Positions 1-13,322 of a DNA stretch of 64,000 nucleotides are shown in pieces. The notes beneath the pieces were generated by a model. The model saw only the letters and a program-made list of their open reading frames with translations. It had not been told where the DNA came from and did no database searches. Location of the stretch: NCBI GenBank assembly GCA_034670405.1, contig JAXDDX010000122.1:372001-436000 (forward strand), in the 5' to 3' direction. The stretch is from Hoplostethus atlanticus. Taxonomy: Eukaryota > Chordata > Actinopteri > Trachichthyiformes > Trachichthyidae. A program made the translations under genes and the position numbers. The stretch's first letter is position 1; every line of letters starts with the position of its first letter.

Positions 1-1951
1 TTTTTCAACATTTAGTTAATCGCAATCATTTTTCCTTTCTGTTTTGCACGCTTTAGCCTTTATGGATGCCAAAATATTGGAGCATTGTTTCCATCATACA
101 GTAGTTTAAAAAATAAAAATGAATTCAACAGTGTGTGTGTGTTGGGAGGCTGGAATGTGAATCTCAATGACAAGCTTTGGAGTGGGTTTTCATTGTTTTT
201 CCTTGTGTGAGCGGAGCACTATGGCTTGGTGGAAGTCTGGAATCACAGTAATGTGTCTTTTAGTGGCTACCGAAGGCTGCAGCAAAATGTTTATACTTCA
301 TCACACCGAGCACATTGGCATCTTCAACCAGGACTGTTATCTTAGCTGCTAGAGGACATTACCTAAGCGGTCTGTTAGCTAACAACCAGCTAGCTAGCTA
401 CTTTTCCATGAATCCACAAATTAGCTAATGCTAACATTTAGTTAACTGCATGCCCAGCAAAGCAAGCCTACCCTTTGCTGTCTTATATGTTTCCGCTATA
501 TGAAGTGTCCTCTACAATATTAATTCAGTCCAAACCAGATCATTTTGTTGCCTTCACTTAAAGGGGGGGGGGGGGGTATTTTACTCATTTTGGGCTATTT
601 AAAACTGTTTGACCAGCTTTAGTTTTCTTACTTCTTCCACACCCAACAAGCCCGTGGCTAGCCCCGCTAGCTCATTAGCTAACCAGCAGTCGAATATACT
701 AGCCAGACTAATTTGTAAATTAAAACAAGACATGGTGACACTTACAGATTCCAATTTTGCAGATGGGTCACGTACCTTATGAATTGCTCTATTGCTCAAG
801 CAGTCCGAGGAGTGATCATCACATACAGAAAAAATGAGCTAACTGTAGCCGTTGCCGTTAAAAATAAAATTAATCCGCTCTGTCCTGGCATTTTCGCGTG
901 TTGGGAGACTGTGGAGGGATCTATGTTCCTGCCTGCATCCTACAAAATAATAACTGGAGAGTTGATATATGCGTAGTATGTTGTTTTAGCTTCACTGGTC
1001 GCAAAGTAATGGTGCATTCCAGTGTACCGGACGGCGTCCGAATGTGATATGCGCCGATTCTATTCACTAATGGCGCTGTAGTAGTTGATGTTGAGTTTAG
1101 ATGCTTGTAACATTCTGAGACTTGCCATACAAACATGAGTTTGCTGCGGGCGATTATGTTTTCCCGAGCGGATGCACTGGAACACATTTAGATTGGAAGT
1201 TAGGAATACCGACTCGGAATTATCGATTTCCGAGTACAATGGAATGCACCATAAGCAACGGCTTGCGGCGCTGCCGAGAACTGCATTTTGAGACGAGGTA
1301 AATGGGATTGGTTGTTCACCTGGGCATGGGCATGCTCTGAGAGGGATTGGATTATGTTAAGAAGCGCCCGTTATGACGTCTAAAGGGGCTACTTTCTGAA
1401 AGGGCCTGTTTTTGGCCCGATTTGGCACCGTTTTTGGAAAAAGGAAAATACAGAAAAAGGGGTTGACTTCCAGATTTCATATTTCCTCGGCTACTTAGGT
1501 CAACGATAACCTGTGGAACATGTATAAGGGCCAGGAATAAGCCGTTTTCCATAATATGACCCCTTTAATCCTTATATTTCGTTAACGAATTTCTCTCTAT
1601 AAAGTAGCTAGCTAGGTAGCTACATGGTTAGCTAACACGCTATAACGGCTAGTCCTGGTTGAGTGAACGATAGCTACTCACTGGCAAAAATGCCACTGCA
1701 CTCAGTGATGAAGTAATAACTACAGAAATAATCTGATTAGTTGAAGGAGTTGTTGAGGCCACCGGTGACTTGGCAAAATCAAGACGCGCCACCCAGTGTA
1801 TCAAAATAATATGAAAATATCATCGACTACGCAATGGCCAAGAGTGAAATAGAGAAGATTGGCCACTCTCACACATCAGATCTGTAAAGAGCACTAATCC
1901 TAATCCTTAACACCAAATTTGCTCCTACAAAATAAAGGCACCAACACACAC
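1..1951 (-). other. rarb: Part of rarb intron 5
   Basis: Non-coding. No exon encoding the expected ILRICTRYTPEQDTM segment was found on the minus strand. It holds GCTAGCTA-rich low-complexity stretches (about 365-430, 645-690 and 1605-1640), a 14 bp poly-G tract (563-576), a small inverted-repeat element (1009-1252), and a block at about 1330-1565 ending in an ATATGACCCCTTTAA motif that looks like a dispersed repeat. Confidence 0.7.
1009..1252. mobile_element. Small TIR element (MITE), 244 bp
   Basis: The ends are inverted copies of ATGGTGCATTCCA. No open frame of note lies inside. The length and termini suggest a non-autonomous DNA transposon. No clear target duplication was seen. Confidence 0.5.
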
Positions 1952-2128
1952 CAGAATATCCAGGCAAGCAGCTTTCAGGAGCGTGATCTGGTCAGCGATG
2001 GTCAGCCCCGTGAAGCCAGGCACTCGTTTGGCAAATTCCACGATCTTGATAATGCACTTGGTGGCCAGCTCGCTGAACTTGTCCCACAGGCCCAGGTCCA
2101 GCCTCACACGGTGGTCTGCACTCGAGTT
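1952..2128 (-). CDS. rarb: rarb coding exon 5: start of the ligand-binding domain
   Basis: This 177 bp, phase-0 exon encodes residues 204-262, from [20 protein letters not shown] to LKAACLDIL. The acceptor is a TG-rich tract ending in CAG at 2129-2130, and the donor is GTGTGT from 1951. It carries the nuclear-receptor signature [20 protein letters not shown], covering the helix 3 to helix 5 part of the retinoid pocket. Ala225 in FSELATK matches the residue known to separate RAR-beta and RAR-gamma (Ala) from RAR-alpha (Ser). HRVRLD and GLTIAD fit beta better than gamma. Val239 replaces the usual Leu in FAKRLPGF, a conservative change. Reading through the donor gives VCVCVGAF instead of ILRICTRY, which confirms the splice. 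Confidence 0.97.
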
Positions 2129-2804
2129 CTGCAACACACACACAAACACACACATAGTAAAGCGTCAGGCAAAAAGGCTGGCATTTTCGTCACCGCACAG
2201 CGAGCGAACTGCTAATGATCTCCTCAACCGACGCACTCTCCTTCACTCTGCTCTATATGTGTCACACTTATATAAATAGGCTCCATAAGGACCTGAGCTC
2301 TGGAAAACAGTGCCAGGATTTGTTGTTGTGAATAAGCTGAGCTGAGCCGGGCGGCCGGGGCTGCGATAATGAGCGGTACGAGTGTCAGTGGGATGCTCTG
2401 GCGATGAGGGGATGCAGTAATGGAGCTGTGACAGGTAGCATAGAGCACTTTGAAGCCAGAGGTGCCATTAATACAGCATACGGCCCAGAACCTACACAAA
2501 CACTATAGGGGACAGGAGATATGTGGGAGCAAGAGAGCGATAAAGAAACGGTAGGATATCACAATGTGCAGAAAGGGGGGAACGCTACCGCAAGCCATCA
2601 GGGAGGGGGCAAAGAGAGGAGAAATGACAGATGAAAGGAAGGAAAGTTAAGTATGTGAGAGCAGCGAGGCACTTTGGAAGGGAAAAGGGAAGCAGGAAGT
2701 GAGAGAGACTGGCACAAACTGTCCCATGAATACAGAGAGTTTGTCTCAAGGGCGTACGATGTGTAGGTGTGTGAGCCAGGGGTGCATTGATGTATCTGCT
2801 ATAT

Positions 2805-3205
2805 GTGGGGCTGACGGCCTTTTATTACAAATCAGATGTTGGGCACCTCTGATATGACGGAGGTTCCTCCCTGATCACAGCTAGTGAATGTGTTTCTTTT
2901 TTTTTTTGTCAGTTTAGTAGCTGCTACCCACCTAAAAGAATGAGTATTGGTTTCAATGGAGAGTTTTAGTGTCCCATGATGGTCTAAATGCTGTTTCAGA
3001 GGGTTTACCACCCTGACAAGAATACAATTCTGGGAGAAACAATGAATACTTGTACTTTCTGGCATGAAAATGGTCAAATTTAAAAAAAATAAAATACACA
3101 CAATTGGCAATTCAAAAGTATCTGTATTGAATCAGTACTAGTATCAGCATCAAAGCCCAATATCGGCCCAATATATCAACACACTGATATATCAGCAAAC
3201 TGATA
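2805..3205 (+). repeat. Family A dispersed TIR repeat, copy 1
   Basis: It contains the family core: the CTCTGATATGA motif, then GGAGAGTTTTAGTGTCCCAT, then CCACCCTGACAAGAATACAA. It ends in repeated ATATCGGC/CTGATATATC motifs. Family A ends resemble TAGGGTTAGACCGATAT and its inverse, which suggests a non-autonomous hAT-like transposon. Strand signs for all copies are relative to this core. Confidence 0.65.
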
Positions 3206-4383
3206 TATCGGCAAACTGAATGAACTGTATTTGTACATGTTTTTTTTTTGGTTTGGCGCAAGAATGTTGTGCTTTGAGTTTGAAAAGAAAGGAAGCAGCC
3301 AGGAGAGGAAGAAGAAGAGGGAAAGGGAGAGGAGAGGGGGGAAGGCCATCAGTGTGACACAGCGAGAGAATGAGCACCAGTTGGGGAATTGGTTTGGTGT
3401 AGCAGGGGAGTGCAAGGGCCGTGGTGCGCTCGCTTGATACCGCGAATGGAGCATCTGATGATAATTTGTTTGTTTTCCGATGGTTTACATGGAATAGCCC
3501 ATCTGTTATGGATGAGTGAGCCTCCCCATGCAGCAAGGACACGACGCACACACTCACAGAGATGCTACACAGCAACACTGAGTCCCTACACATTGGAAAA
3601 GGAGGGTTCTTCAAGGGTTCTTTGGTTAGGGTAGTGTAGGGTACTGCATTGGTATACAGGTTGATCCGTAACACAGGTCCTTAAATTTGTTTTTTAATGC
3701 TTGAAAAGCCAAGCCGTGATCAACTGACGTCTCTTTTGATCTTTATAATTTATAATTTCCTGAACCCACCCTCTCACAAACCAAAGTTGTAAGATGTTAA
3801 AATGACAATAGGAAATAGTAGTTACAATTATATTCCCCCCTTCAATTGACAGCTTGTTGGCCTTCTCTTTCTAGTGGCCTTGAAAGTATTAAAACGTCTT
3901 CAATCCTTTTATTAGCTATGTTCAATCGCTAAAAGTTAAATTAATTTCCACTTAGCAATTAAAAGGTCTTTACAAAGGTCTAAGTGTTCTTTACAGGACC
4001 TTCAAGGATAGAGTCTACCACCTTTTTAGGCTGCTATAAATCTTCATGATGTTAACTCATAGTAAACATCATAACAAGTATCATCAAACGGATTGACCAC
4101 AGTACTATAGGGAACTTTTCTAAAATAGTTTTCTCTCTATAGCTAATTTATCTGCTACAAGCCAGCGTCCATTATCTGGAACTAAACAAAACCCCTTTTT
4201 GTTCAGAGTGTGCACACTACCGCTCACTGGCCTCAGGAGAGAGGAAAACAAAGCCTTTGTGTGACTGTAATTGACTGTTCCGTAGCCTTTGTTTTTCCAG
4301 ATCGTAAATACTGCTGCGAAGACACGATGACAAAGCCTGCGCCATGTCTTTTGCTCTCCAAATACACTATCCTTCATAGGGTT

Positions 4384-4731
4384 CGACTGAGGGTTTGTCT
4401 TTGCAGGCCGTTACCGATACCGGTATTTTTGGATTAAAGCTGCCGGTAGCTGATAATTTGTGACGATATTCAATACCTTCAAATTTGGCCGTTTTCATTC
4501 CAAAACATTCATAAATAAAAATAACCATTCACTGTTAGACCACCATTTTTTTAGCAGGTGCATCATGGGACACTAAAACTCCATTGAGGCAGGTTTCATT
4601 GCAGGTTTTACAAAAAATGAGCAACCTCCATCATATCGGAGGTGGGCGACACTGACCGGCCAGATATCTGCTTTTTAATAAAAGGCCAGTATCGGCCCGA
4701 TATAACGGCAAACTTATGTATCGGTCTAACC
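4384..4731 (-). repeat. Family A dispersed TIR repeat, copy 2
   Basis: Inverted copy. It contains CATCATGGGACACTAAAACT and a CTCCATCATATCGGAGGT segment, then AATAAAAGGCCAGTATCGGC, and ends with TATCGGTCTAACCC, the inverse of the family's TIR. Confidence 0.65.
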
Positions 4732-7700
4732 CAAGTCCCCAAGTCCCCCTATGCTATTTTAAGGTGAGAGGGCTTGAAAACAGCGTCTGCGTCCAGCTCC
4801 GGACTGACTGTGAAGACAGACCGACCACCCCCCCTCTGCTTCACGGTGCATCAATCCCCCCGGGGTTGTTACTGTTGGGCAGTTTAGCGCCGATGTGGCT
4901 GGACAATGTCGGGAGAAAACAATCTATTGTGTGGCCACCCGGGAGAGAGAGAGAGGAGATACAGGGAGACAGAGAGAGAGAGAGAGATCATTAAATATGA
5001 TCCGGGGTTAAGTGAGAGGCACATTAGGGCCGTGCTTAAATCACACGCAACGAGCCGCGGTCGACACTACAGCACTACGGACGCACATTCCACTGATTGA
5101 CGTCCTTTTTGATGGGAAGAAGGTGGCGGTGTTGAGGCGAGTGTGTGTGTGTGTGTGTGCACATATGTTGGGGCGGAGAGGTTATATTAAAGTAACTTGT
5201 CTTGTTGTTCCCTCTGGGCTGAGAAGAAAACGGGAAGAAAAGGGGGAAGGGGGAGTCGGGGAGATAATTCGCAATTGGATCCCGCCCCCCCCCCCCACAA
5301 TCTCAGTCAATTACACGAGTCCCATAATTCAATAGAGCGAAACAGGGAAGTTGCCAGGGAATTCTAATTTCATTTAAGAACATTTATCCAAACAAATTAG
5401 ACAAGTTAGAAAATAAGCTACCAGTGTAGAAATGAACGCCGCGGCCCGGCTGCGGCTCGGGATGCATGACAGAGAAAGAAGTAAAACACCCAGTACCTGT
5501 GACGGATCGCGACGGAGCGCGGCTGTAATGTGGCTAATATCTCCCGGGCTGGGCCGCGTACGCCGAGCGGCAGCCGGCGCCTCCTTGAGCCGAGGGCCCC
5601 ATGCAGCCCCTAATGTTTTATTTTGTCTTTTAAACCGCCGGGGTCGTTTTTCATCACCATCACTGTCAACGAGGCGCTATTCATTGTCGAGCTAAGCCCT
5701 CTCACTCACCCGGCTATCTCCCTGCTAACCCGGCAATGAACTCCTAAATCACCGCAGACTAGGATTTGAATATTTCACCGCATAATTGGAGCTTTAACCT
5801 AATCTAGGGGCGCGGGAGCTCCTCTTCTGTTTCTGACGAGGAGGACTCAAAAGGCGCATCAGGATCCAATCGCTTGTAATAATGAGGAGCTTCTCACAGT
5901 CTGTGAGCAAGCATAATTACCGCTGATCCAGATTAAGGCTTTATCTGAGGCCCGACTGCCACTCCAACAAACAGCAAACACTAGCTTATATCATAACTGG
6001 GGACCAATATTTTTTTTGTTATTACGCTCCACTATTTTCAGCTGCAGATTTTCAGCTCAACTGTAAATAGTTTATTCTGTAAAGTGATAAAGTGATGTCT
6101 GGTGGGGAAAGGGAATGGGAGGAGAGGACAATGATTGGATGCTTTGTGTGGCGATTGAAAGGAAAAGTAGCAAGTTGTGGAGGAGCCGAGATGGGAGCTT
6201 ACATTTAAGCGGTATCAGCGGCCGTATACAGCAGCACAAAGTGGCATGCTAGTTAATGGCTGTGCAGTGCGCCGATTTGTTCCATTTTAGCATCATTCAC
6301 CCTTCTCCGCTACACACTTGACTGAGCAGTTTTCACCATCGCAACAAAAGACATTATATTCCATATCATGGCTGCTCGGTGGCTTTGTTTATTTTACTGT
6401 AAGCAGCATTCAACATGATTGACAGGTGTCATGAGATTTCCCGAAATGGAGTGTGTGTGTGCCAAATCATTACTGATATACCCCTCCCCCCACTCCCTAC
6501 AGAAGACTGTTTGTGGAGCGCTGGTGCCAATCACGGCTCACTCCCGTCGACTGTAATCTATATGTAAGTCGGCTTAAAAAACAAACACATTAGACACTGT
6601 CAGCTCCCTGCACAATGCTGCCATGCCTACGTGTCAATCAAAGCGCCGCTATCTCAACCTGCTATCAAGCCGTCAGCCGTCCTGCAGCTCTCACGTAACT
6701 ATTCGCCTGTCAAAGCGTTGCGCAACTCAACCCGAACAAGGCTTTCCGGCGCGGCGCTTCATCTGCACGTCAATCTGCAAGCCGAAGGGGTGCATGCTCT
6801 GGAGGTTTCTCCGTGTATTTATGACCTCTGACTTTTGCATGAGTGCAGAATCATCCCTCGGGGTAAAGAGGAGAGGCCTGCTGTCGCTCCGACGAGGGGA
6901 ACCTACAGTTGTCGAGTGGGCAGAGGCAAGGGACTGATGTGCCCAACTGACGCGAGGTGGCTTCGGTTCCATTTTGGATCCACCTCTGGTTCAAGGCTCA
7001 GAACCAAACGCACCACGTCAGGCCCTGCGTGGATTAGTATCCCCCTACTGTCTGGCCCTTTCACAGGTTGTCAGTTTAGAGGGCCCCAGGGGGCTTCAGG
7101 GATGGATGGCCTCTCAAAGCTCCGAGTCAACCTCAGTATCTGCTGAGAGAAATAAAGCCCTCAAAGTGACAGTCGCCCACAATGCAAAGCTTAGGCCCGT
7201 CACACACCAGCGCATAGCGCCGCTGCTTCCACGCCCGTTTGATTTACGGAAGCAGATAACCAAGCCGCAAGTTGGATTAGCCGCATTTATTCCACTTTTC
7301 ATGTCGAACGTGTCAAAATTGGAGGCGCGGGCTCAGTCGCAGCCTCTGTCAAGCAGACTGATGGGCAGCTGCCTCCGTGAATGCGCCTCAGCTCAGAGAC
7401 ATTTTCCCTGATGAGGGTTTGATGTTGGCAGCAGTAATGCCTTCTGTCTCTGACACCCTCTTTTTAATTTCTCCTCTATTTAAATGAATACTGCGAACAT
7501 CCCGGATGCTACTCACCAGAGGGGCCGGTACTCGAGGTGTGTTATCAGGGCAGCGCAATCATACGATGCTCGCTTTTTTAAGAGTCTTTCCATGTGCAAT
7601 CAATAGCTATTGAGACAGGAACAGGAGCTGCTGCTGCAGATTCGCCTGGACAGTCGGCGATGTGCAACCTGAGTGCTCAAGCTGCATTAGAGAGGGATTT

Positions 7701-7928
7701 AGAGTACAGTTCATGACATTGATTATCATTATGGACTCTGCCACTCACAGCTAGCCTGTAAAGACCGGATCAAACAGGCCCACCGTGCCACGGGCAACAC
7801 GGGGTCGTGGAGCCAAAGTAACGATGTAGCAAACCGAAGCCGAACACTTTCACTCTGCACACATGCATTTTTCAGAGAGACGATCTGCTTTATTGATGTG
7901 CGCCGGCGCCGTAGGACAGCGAACTCAC

Positions 7929-8089
7929 CGTGGTGTATTTGCCAAGCTGGCAGAGGGAAGGGAAGGTCTCCTGATGGGCCTTGCGGATCTTGTCGATGAT
8001 GGCCTCCAGCTCGGCTGTCAGCTCATAGCTCTCCGCCAGCTCTGGCTTTGGGCTCTCCTTTTTCTTCTTATTCCGGTCATTTCGAACGG
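7929..8089 (-). CDS. rarb: rarb coding exon 4: hinge (D region) and start of the E region
   Basis: This 161 bp exon begins with two bases that complete Ser150 and then encodes residues 151-203, from [20 protein letters not shown] to LCQLGKYTT. The acceptor is TCCTCCTTCAG and the donor is GTGAGT. The RNKKKK stretch is the basic C-terminal extension and nuclear localisation signal shared by RARs. [17 protein letters not shown] is nearly invariant in RARs and belongs to the first helices of the ligand-binding domain. The middle segment [20 protein letters not shown] differs from mammalian RARB, as expected for the variable hinge, while YELTAEL stays close to the mammalian beta form. The frame joins exactly to the exons on either side. 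Confidence 0.97.
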
Positions 8090-9593
8090 CTGAAGGAGGA
8101 AAATGAAGGATTAGGATTAGTGTCAACGATGATGATGACTATTGCAAACGGATGTATTCATCGCCATGGGAAATGTTGGTGTTGGTGCTGACTGAAATAC
8201 AATAAAAGGCAACTCAGGGCGGGGACGCCAGAGCATGGGAGCTAAACGTTCATCCAGTTTTCTTTCAGAGGTGCAGTGATCTCTCTAATAGAACACTATG
8301 CAGAGCAGCTAACGGAAATGTTTTGAAATCTCAGATGAGGAAAGTAAAATGTTAGTCTTTTCTGTCAGCTCAATCAGTCTGTCAGCTTAGTGCCAATTGC
8401 AAAGAAACAGAGAAAAACAAAACTGATTATCTTTCCATTACGACCGTAATCTACTGACTACTTGACTCAAAAATAGTCAATCTTTTGGAGCGGGTCTGGT
8501 TTTAACACCCCGTACTTTTGATGTGTGTGTGTAGTGTACTACATACAACAGATGCATGTGGAAATCCATGCTCTATTTGACAGCGTCGATATGAGAAAAC
8601 ATTTGTTTTTATATGCATCTCATAGGCTGTTTTTGACTGAGCTGAGCATTTTATTGATGATCTTTTCCTCTCAGGGCTACTTTGGTGCTGAATCAGGACT
8701 TTAAATTATTATTATTTTTTTTTTTATTGGGATCTTCTGAGTCCTGGGAAAAGTTGCTAATCTTAGGTCTAAATAGACAATTTGTAAACTAAAATCATGT
8801 GCTTGCAAATGTCTTTGGTTCACTGTTCAGGAATTTAGTGAGTGAAAAGAAACTTGAAGAAAAATGACTCTCCCACTGTTAGATGTAATCAATCTGTGGT
8901 GTTCAATGAATTCTGGGAGTTATTTTGTTGCATTATTTTTTTGGTGTACCCACTTTCCCTCAACCTGCCTTCTACCTCAGTTAGTGATTTCCTATGTTTC
9001 CCAGAATGCCTTTCGACAACCCCCAGAGAACCTGTTGCATCCAGACGTTGTTTTTTTTGGTGGAGAGCAATAATGATAGTGATAAAAAATATAGAAAAAG
9101 TGGGAATTGCGGACCTCACACATATGTCTTGTGGCTGTATTGCACTATGGACTATTACTGCTGTGGAGAAATTGATACCGCTGCCTCTTCTAAAACAGAC
9201 CCAGAAATCCAAGATACATCGTCAATAGCTGTTAACAGTGTTAAAGTGTTTAAGGGTGGATTTTCTGCTTTAGACACTGAAACTCCTGGAGGCATGTATT
9301 GCAACCACACTGATGGCAGTGATCAGTGACCCAAACTATCACACATACCTGATTCTATACATGAAATAGCACTGTAAATGGGTAGGGTGAAGGCTGGAAG
9401 TCATGCAACGTTGTCATAACCTGTCCACAATTGCCTTACAAGGAAGACGAGTGAAACAGTCTGCAGTCTGAAATGGTTACCTTTTTTTTTTTTTTTTTTT
9501 ACCAAAGTTTGTGTGCTTGCTTCAGCTTGGAAATGTACTAATAGCAGTATTAAAAGTATTCAAAGTTGTAGTAGTATTAAAAGTTCTAGGAGT

Positions 9594-9714
9594 ATTACAT
9601 TACTGTCATTTAGCAGACGCTTTTATCCAAGGCGACTTACAAAGTGATAGCCAATGCTATGTGGGGCTCGAACCGACGACCATGAGACAAAGAGTCTCAT
9701 GCTCCATAGACTGA
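9594..9714 (-). repeat. tRNA-derived SINE fragment
   Basis: The plus strand carries the very common fish repeat motif TTTAGCAGACGCTTTTATCC followed by AAGGCGACTTACA. The minus strand then gives a tRNA-like head with a B-box-like GGTTCGAGCC (9665-9674) and an anticodon-arm-like GAGACTCTTTGTCTC hairpin. The A box is weak, so this is a decayed SINE and not a functional tRNA gene. Confidence 0.6.
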
Positions 9715-9960
9715 TTTTGAATGGCGTTCCTAGCTTAAGCGGTTCATGTTGCATTTTTGTTTAAAAAGTGTACGGAAGAATAAGTATGAGAGTATTGAAG
9801 CAAGCACAGTAAAGGAGTCAAGGACAGATACTCTAGCTAGCCACAATGTCTTCTTCTCCAGGGAATAATCACACCACAGGAGATGTACTCTTACATGACC
9901 GACACATTCAGGCATGTTCCATGCTGCCTGATGCGTAGGAAAAAAAATTCAGTTGTAGTA

Positions 9961-10138
9961 CTACTACTGCTACTACTACCGCTACAACTACTGCTACTAC
10001 CGCAACTACTACTACTGCTACTACTGTGACTACTACTACTGCTACTACTACTATTACTACTAGTACTACCACTACTACTGCTACCACTACTGCTACAACT
10101 ACTGCTATAACCGTGACTACTACCACTACTACTACTAC
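9961..10138. repeat. Imperfect CTA/TAG trinucleotide tract, about 178 bp
   Basis: A run of CTACTACTG-type triplets with interruptions (GCT, CCG, CAA, GTG). On the minus strand it gives artificial runs of Val or Ser codons. It abuts a short family A fragment (AAAGGCCAATATCAGCCCGA). Confidence 0.9.
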
Positions 10139-12770
10139 AAAAGGCCAATATCAGCCCGAAATATTGGTGTAATCCTCTACGTACACCAATTTGTAGACAT
10201 TTAGCTGTTCCATATTTGACTGTGCATAATAAGCCACATCCAGTCATCAATCCCAACTAAAGAGGCGTATGCACCATTAGGAGAGAGAGGTATAAAGCAG
10301 GCCTGAGCTCAACAAAGCCCAGATTGTTGCTGTGTTTGTTGTGTGTACAGTACACCCTGAGAGACCCGCGTCCGTGGAGTCCTTTGCTTCATTAGGCTGC
10401 TGAAAGACCAGATCTTTGAAGTCTGTCGCAGCAGGGGGCTTCAAACAAGCCAATCAGGTTGATTACTCAATACACACAGCGTGATCATCCCCACATCACA
10501 CATCTCTGATCAGCTGCAAGCCCCCCCCACCACCCTTTGCAATAATAAAGACTGGAGCTGGAGAGAGAAAGAGCCGGGCCCATTGTCACCGCCGAGACAC
10601 CCAAGGGACCTTCCTTGGCTGACAACACAACAGTCACATCCTCTGCCCTAGTTTACAATAAAAACCCTTTTATATTCACACACCAAAGTCGGGGTTTGAA
10701 ACCTTTAAAGAAGATCTAGAAATAGAGGGAAGTATATATATTTATGAGGGATTTTGTAAACACAGGCCTACTTAAAGAATAGAAAACATGTTGGAACTTA
10801 TCAAACCGTGCCTTGGCAAACAGATAGGAGGCTGGAATACTGTTTCCATTGTTCAAGATTTTGGCGCTGGGTGCTCTTTGGATGAAAAAAAAGGGTCTTC
10901 TGGTAATCATGTGGGGGGGAAAATCCTAGATCCAAGTCATTTAAAAAATCTGAAAGCCTTTATTCTACTTGGCTAGTTGTTGAATAAATTCAGATATTGA
11001 CAATGAGTCATGAATTACTTTAGTATATTTATTAACACAAAAAAACGAGCGCTCAGGAGAGATGTACACACAAGGTAGGGTGTGCAGATCTCTGGCAGAG
11101 AAGCGTCTGAGCAGAGATTATAAAGAAAGGTACAAAGGGGCTAGTTTCTAAACATCTACAAGGTCATGCTAGTTTAGTCTGAACAATCTGTTCTGTGTGA
11201 AAGTGCTTCTAAGAAGGTGCATGGAAGGACACGGGACAGGTCTAAGCACAATCCACATATTCATACAAGAGCATACATGAAGCACACATGATCTAAGTTA
11301 CACAAGGCATCTAAACAGTTCATTATGTCGTACTTTGCACGTCTTCAAACAATTCAAATTTAGAATTCTAAATTAATATAATATAGTAAATATAGTATAG
11401 TATATAATATAATATAGTATAGTATAGTAAATATAGTAAAATAATTTCCATTTTTTTCAGTTAGAGTAATTCTGCTTGTCCTCTTTTGGAAAATATAAAG
11501 ATCATGGCCAAATAGTAGGAAGCTCACAACCTGATGACACTGAAATCAGGGAAATATGGGGACATTTTCCTTCCCAATACACAGATTTACTCTGTTTTTT
11601 GTCAATGTGCTGGCCTTACTGATTGCTGTGGATGATTTGATGATGTTCCATTTCTATGCTGACTATCTTTTACCTCACTTGGGTTCTTGATGTGGTTCCC
11701 TGTTTAAAAAGTTTATAATAGTTAAAAAAAAATTCAAAGAAATTCAGACCGAGTGTGACGCGAGACACAGAACTGTCTCATCTGCAGGATGTCCGGCAGC
11801 ACGGCAAATCGAATAGCAAAGTAAATCTAATAGTAGACTTCCTCCTGATGATCATGGTCCTGGTGCTTCTTCTGCTTTTTAAAGCTCGCACCTAACCCGC
11901 ATCACGTCTTTATTTGGAACGCACAAGGCGATCAAAAATAATGCACGCAAATGTCCAGATGCTATATAAATATGTGTTTGCTTTGTCATTGCATTATTGT
12001 ATTATAGGACATATAATACGCACTCACCTTATCTCACATCCAGCCTACTCAACACCTCCTGATGAATGAAGAGTCAATAGGGTTATCTATTTAAGAGAAT
12101 TAGACTGGATGTTTTGGTCAGCGGTGCCCTTATGCTGATTACCGTCACTGTTGAGGGGCTGACATTAATCACTCCGTATAATATTTTGACCTAGATCGGT
12201 GACCCATATGTGCATTACATGTGAGTAATTGTCCCTGAATGTATCCGTGGGAGACCCTATATCAGCTACTACTATATAGTCAGCAAGGCAAACACGTGGC
12301 AGTGTTAATTCATGTCTTCAATTGGACAGAATGGTATGCAATTGTTGACTACTAATATTTGCTGGATTTCGATAATGAAAGAAGAAAAATCCGAGACGAG
12401 AGAGAGAAAATTGCATAATGACCTTGCCGGACCAGTTTTCTACGCCTTGCATGCAATCTTCATTTTAAACATTTCAGCAGTCGGCAGAATAACAGAGGGA
12501 TAACAGTGGACAGGGCCTTTGGCTATCTGCTGTTCCAAACAGAAAAGCAGCCATAATCGAAGGTCACAGCAGCAGATAAAACAGAAGGCAACAACAGAGC
12601 AAGAGACCTTCGACAACATCTCTCCAGTGCAGACAAACAGATGTATTTACAAATGTAGTATATGGACTGCTAAAAATGGAAGCACAGCTTTTAGAAATGC
12701 TCCTCCAGTGTTGTTTTGCGTGGCCAAATGTCTTTTCATGCCCTCTAGAAAAGAGAACACCTCGGCAGCT

Positions 12771-13322
12771 AGGGCTGCGTTCACACCTGCATGCCTTCAT
12801 GCTCAATCCTGAACTCCTGCTCATATCTGATTTTTTTATCTAATGTATCCTAGGATGTAATCCATATCTGATACCAGTATGAGCATCGAGTATGAGCACC
12901 ATATGACATCGATGTGGAAAAGAGTCGCATGTAGAGAAATAACAAAATGCGTCACATTTCAGTTACAGTATGCGCCTTTGAGTTTTGCCTGACTTGAGGC
13001 GTCTCCCCAAATACCATTCAAGTCGCTATTTGTCTTTCTTTCCATTGTTGTGCCTTGTCCTCCATGCTAGCCCTGGCTCAGCCAAGGTGCCGTGGTGCCA
13101 AAATTATGACAATTGCCTCTGGTGAATGATGTAAGATTTACTTATTGTCATGGCAACGACAGCGTGATGATTTGACTGTTCAAATCTGAGTCTTTGGCCG
13201 GATCAGAATTGAAAAAAATACGCTTCCATGAAGCTTTTTGCTGAAAACATCAGATCTGTGTCACGTGTGAGGGGGAAAAAACTGAATTGGGACTCTTCCA
13301 GCTGCGGTGTGAACATTGCCTC
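12771..13322. mobile_element. MITE-like element, about 550 bp
   Basis: The left end AGGGCTGCGTTCACACCTGCA is matched in inverse by the right end, GCTGCGGTGTGAACATTGCCT, imperfectly. The inner sequence has no convincing open frame. The TIR pattern fits a non-autonomous DNA transposon; boundaries are approximate. Confidence 0.5.

Larger units (their letters stand above)
2129..7928 (-). other. rarb: rarb intron 4
   Basis: This 5.8 kb intron carries two family A repeats (2805-3205 and 4384-4731), purine-rich GA stretches (about 4943-4988) and a short GT run near 5142-5159. The stretch 5690-7500 has no obvious repeat and contains motif-like ATTA and TAAT sites, so it may include conserved regulatory DNA. 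Open frames here resemble no known protein. Confidence 0.75.

Noticed and set aside
9594..9714. A tRNA gene suggested by a GGTTCGAGCC B-box-like motif
   Set aside because: The A box and acceptor stem are not convincing, and the sequence is joined to a common fish SINE motif.
9891..10256. Poly-Val and poly-Ser frames
   Set aside because: Artefacts of the CTA trinucleotide tract.
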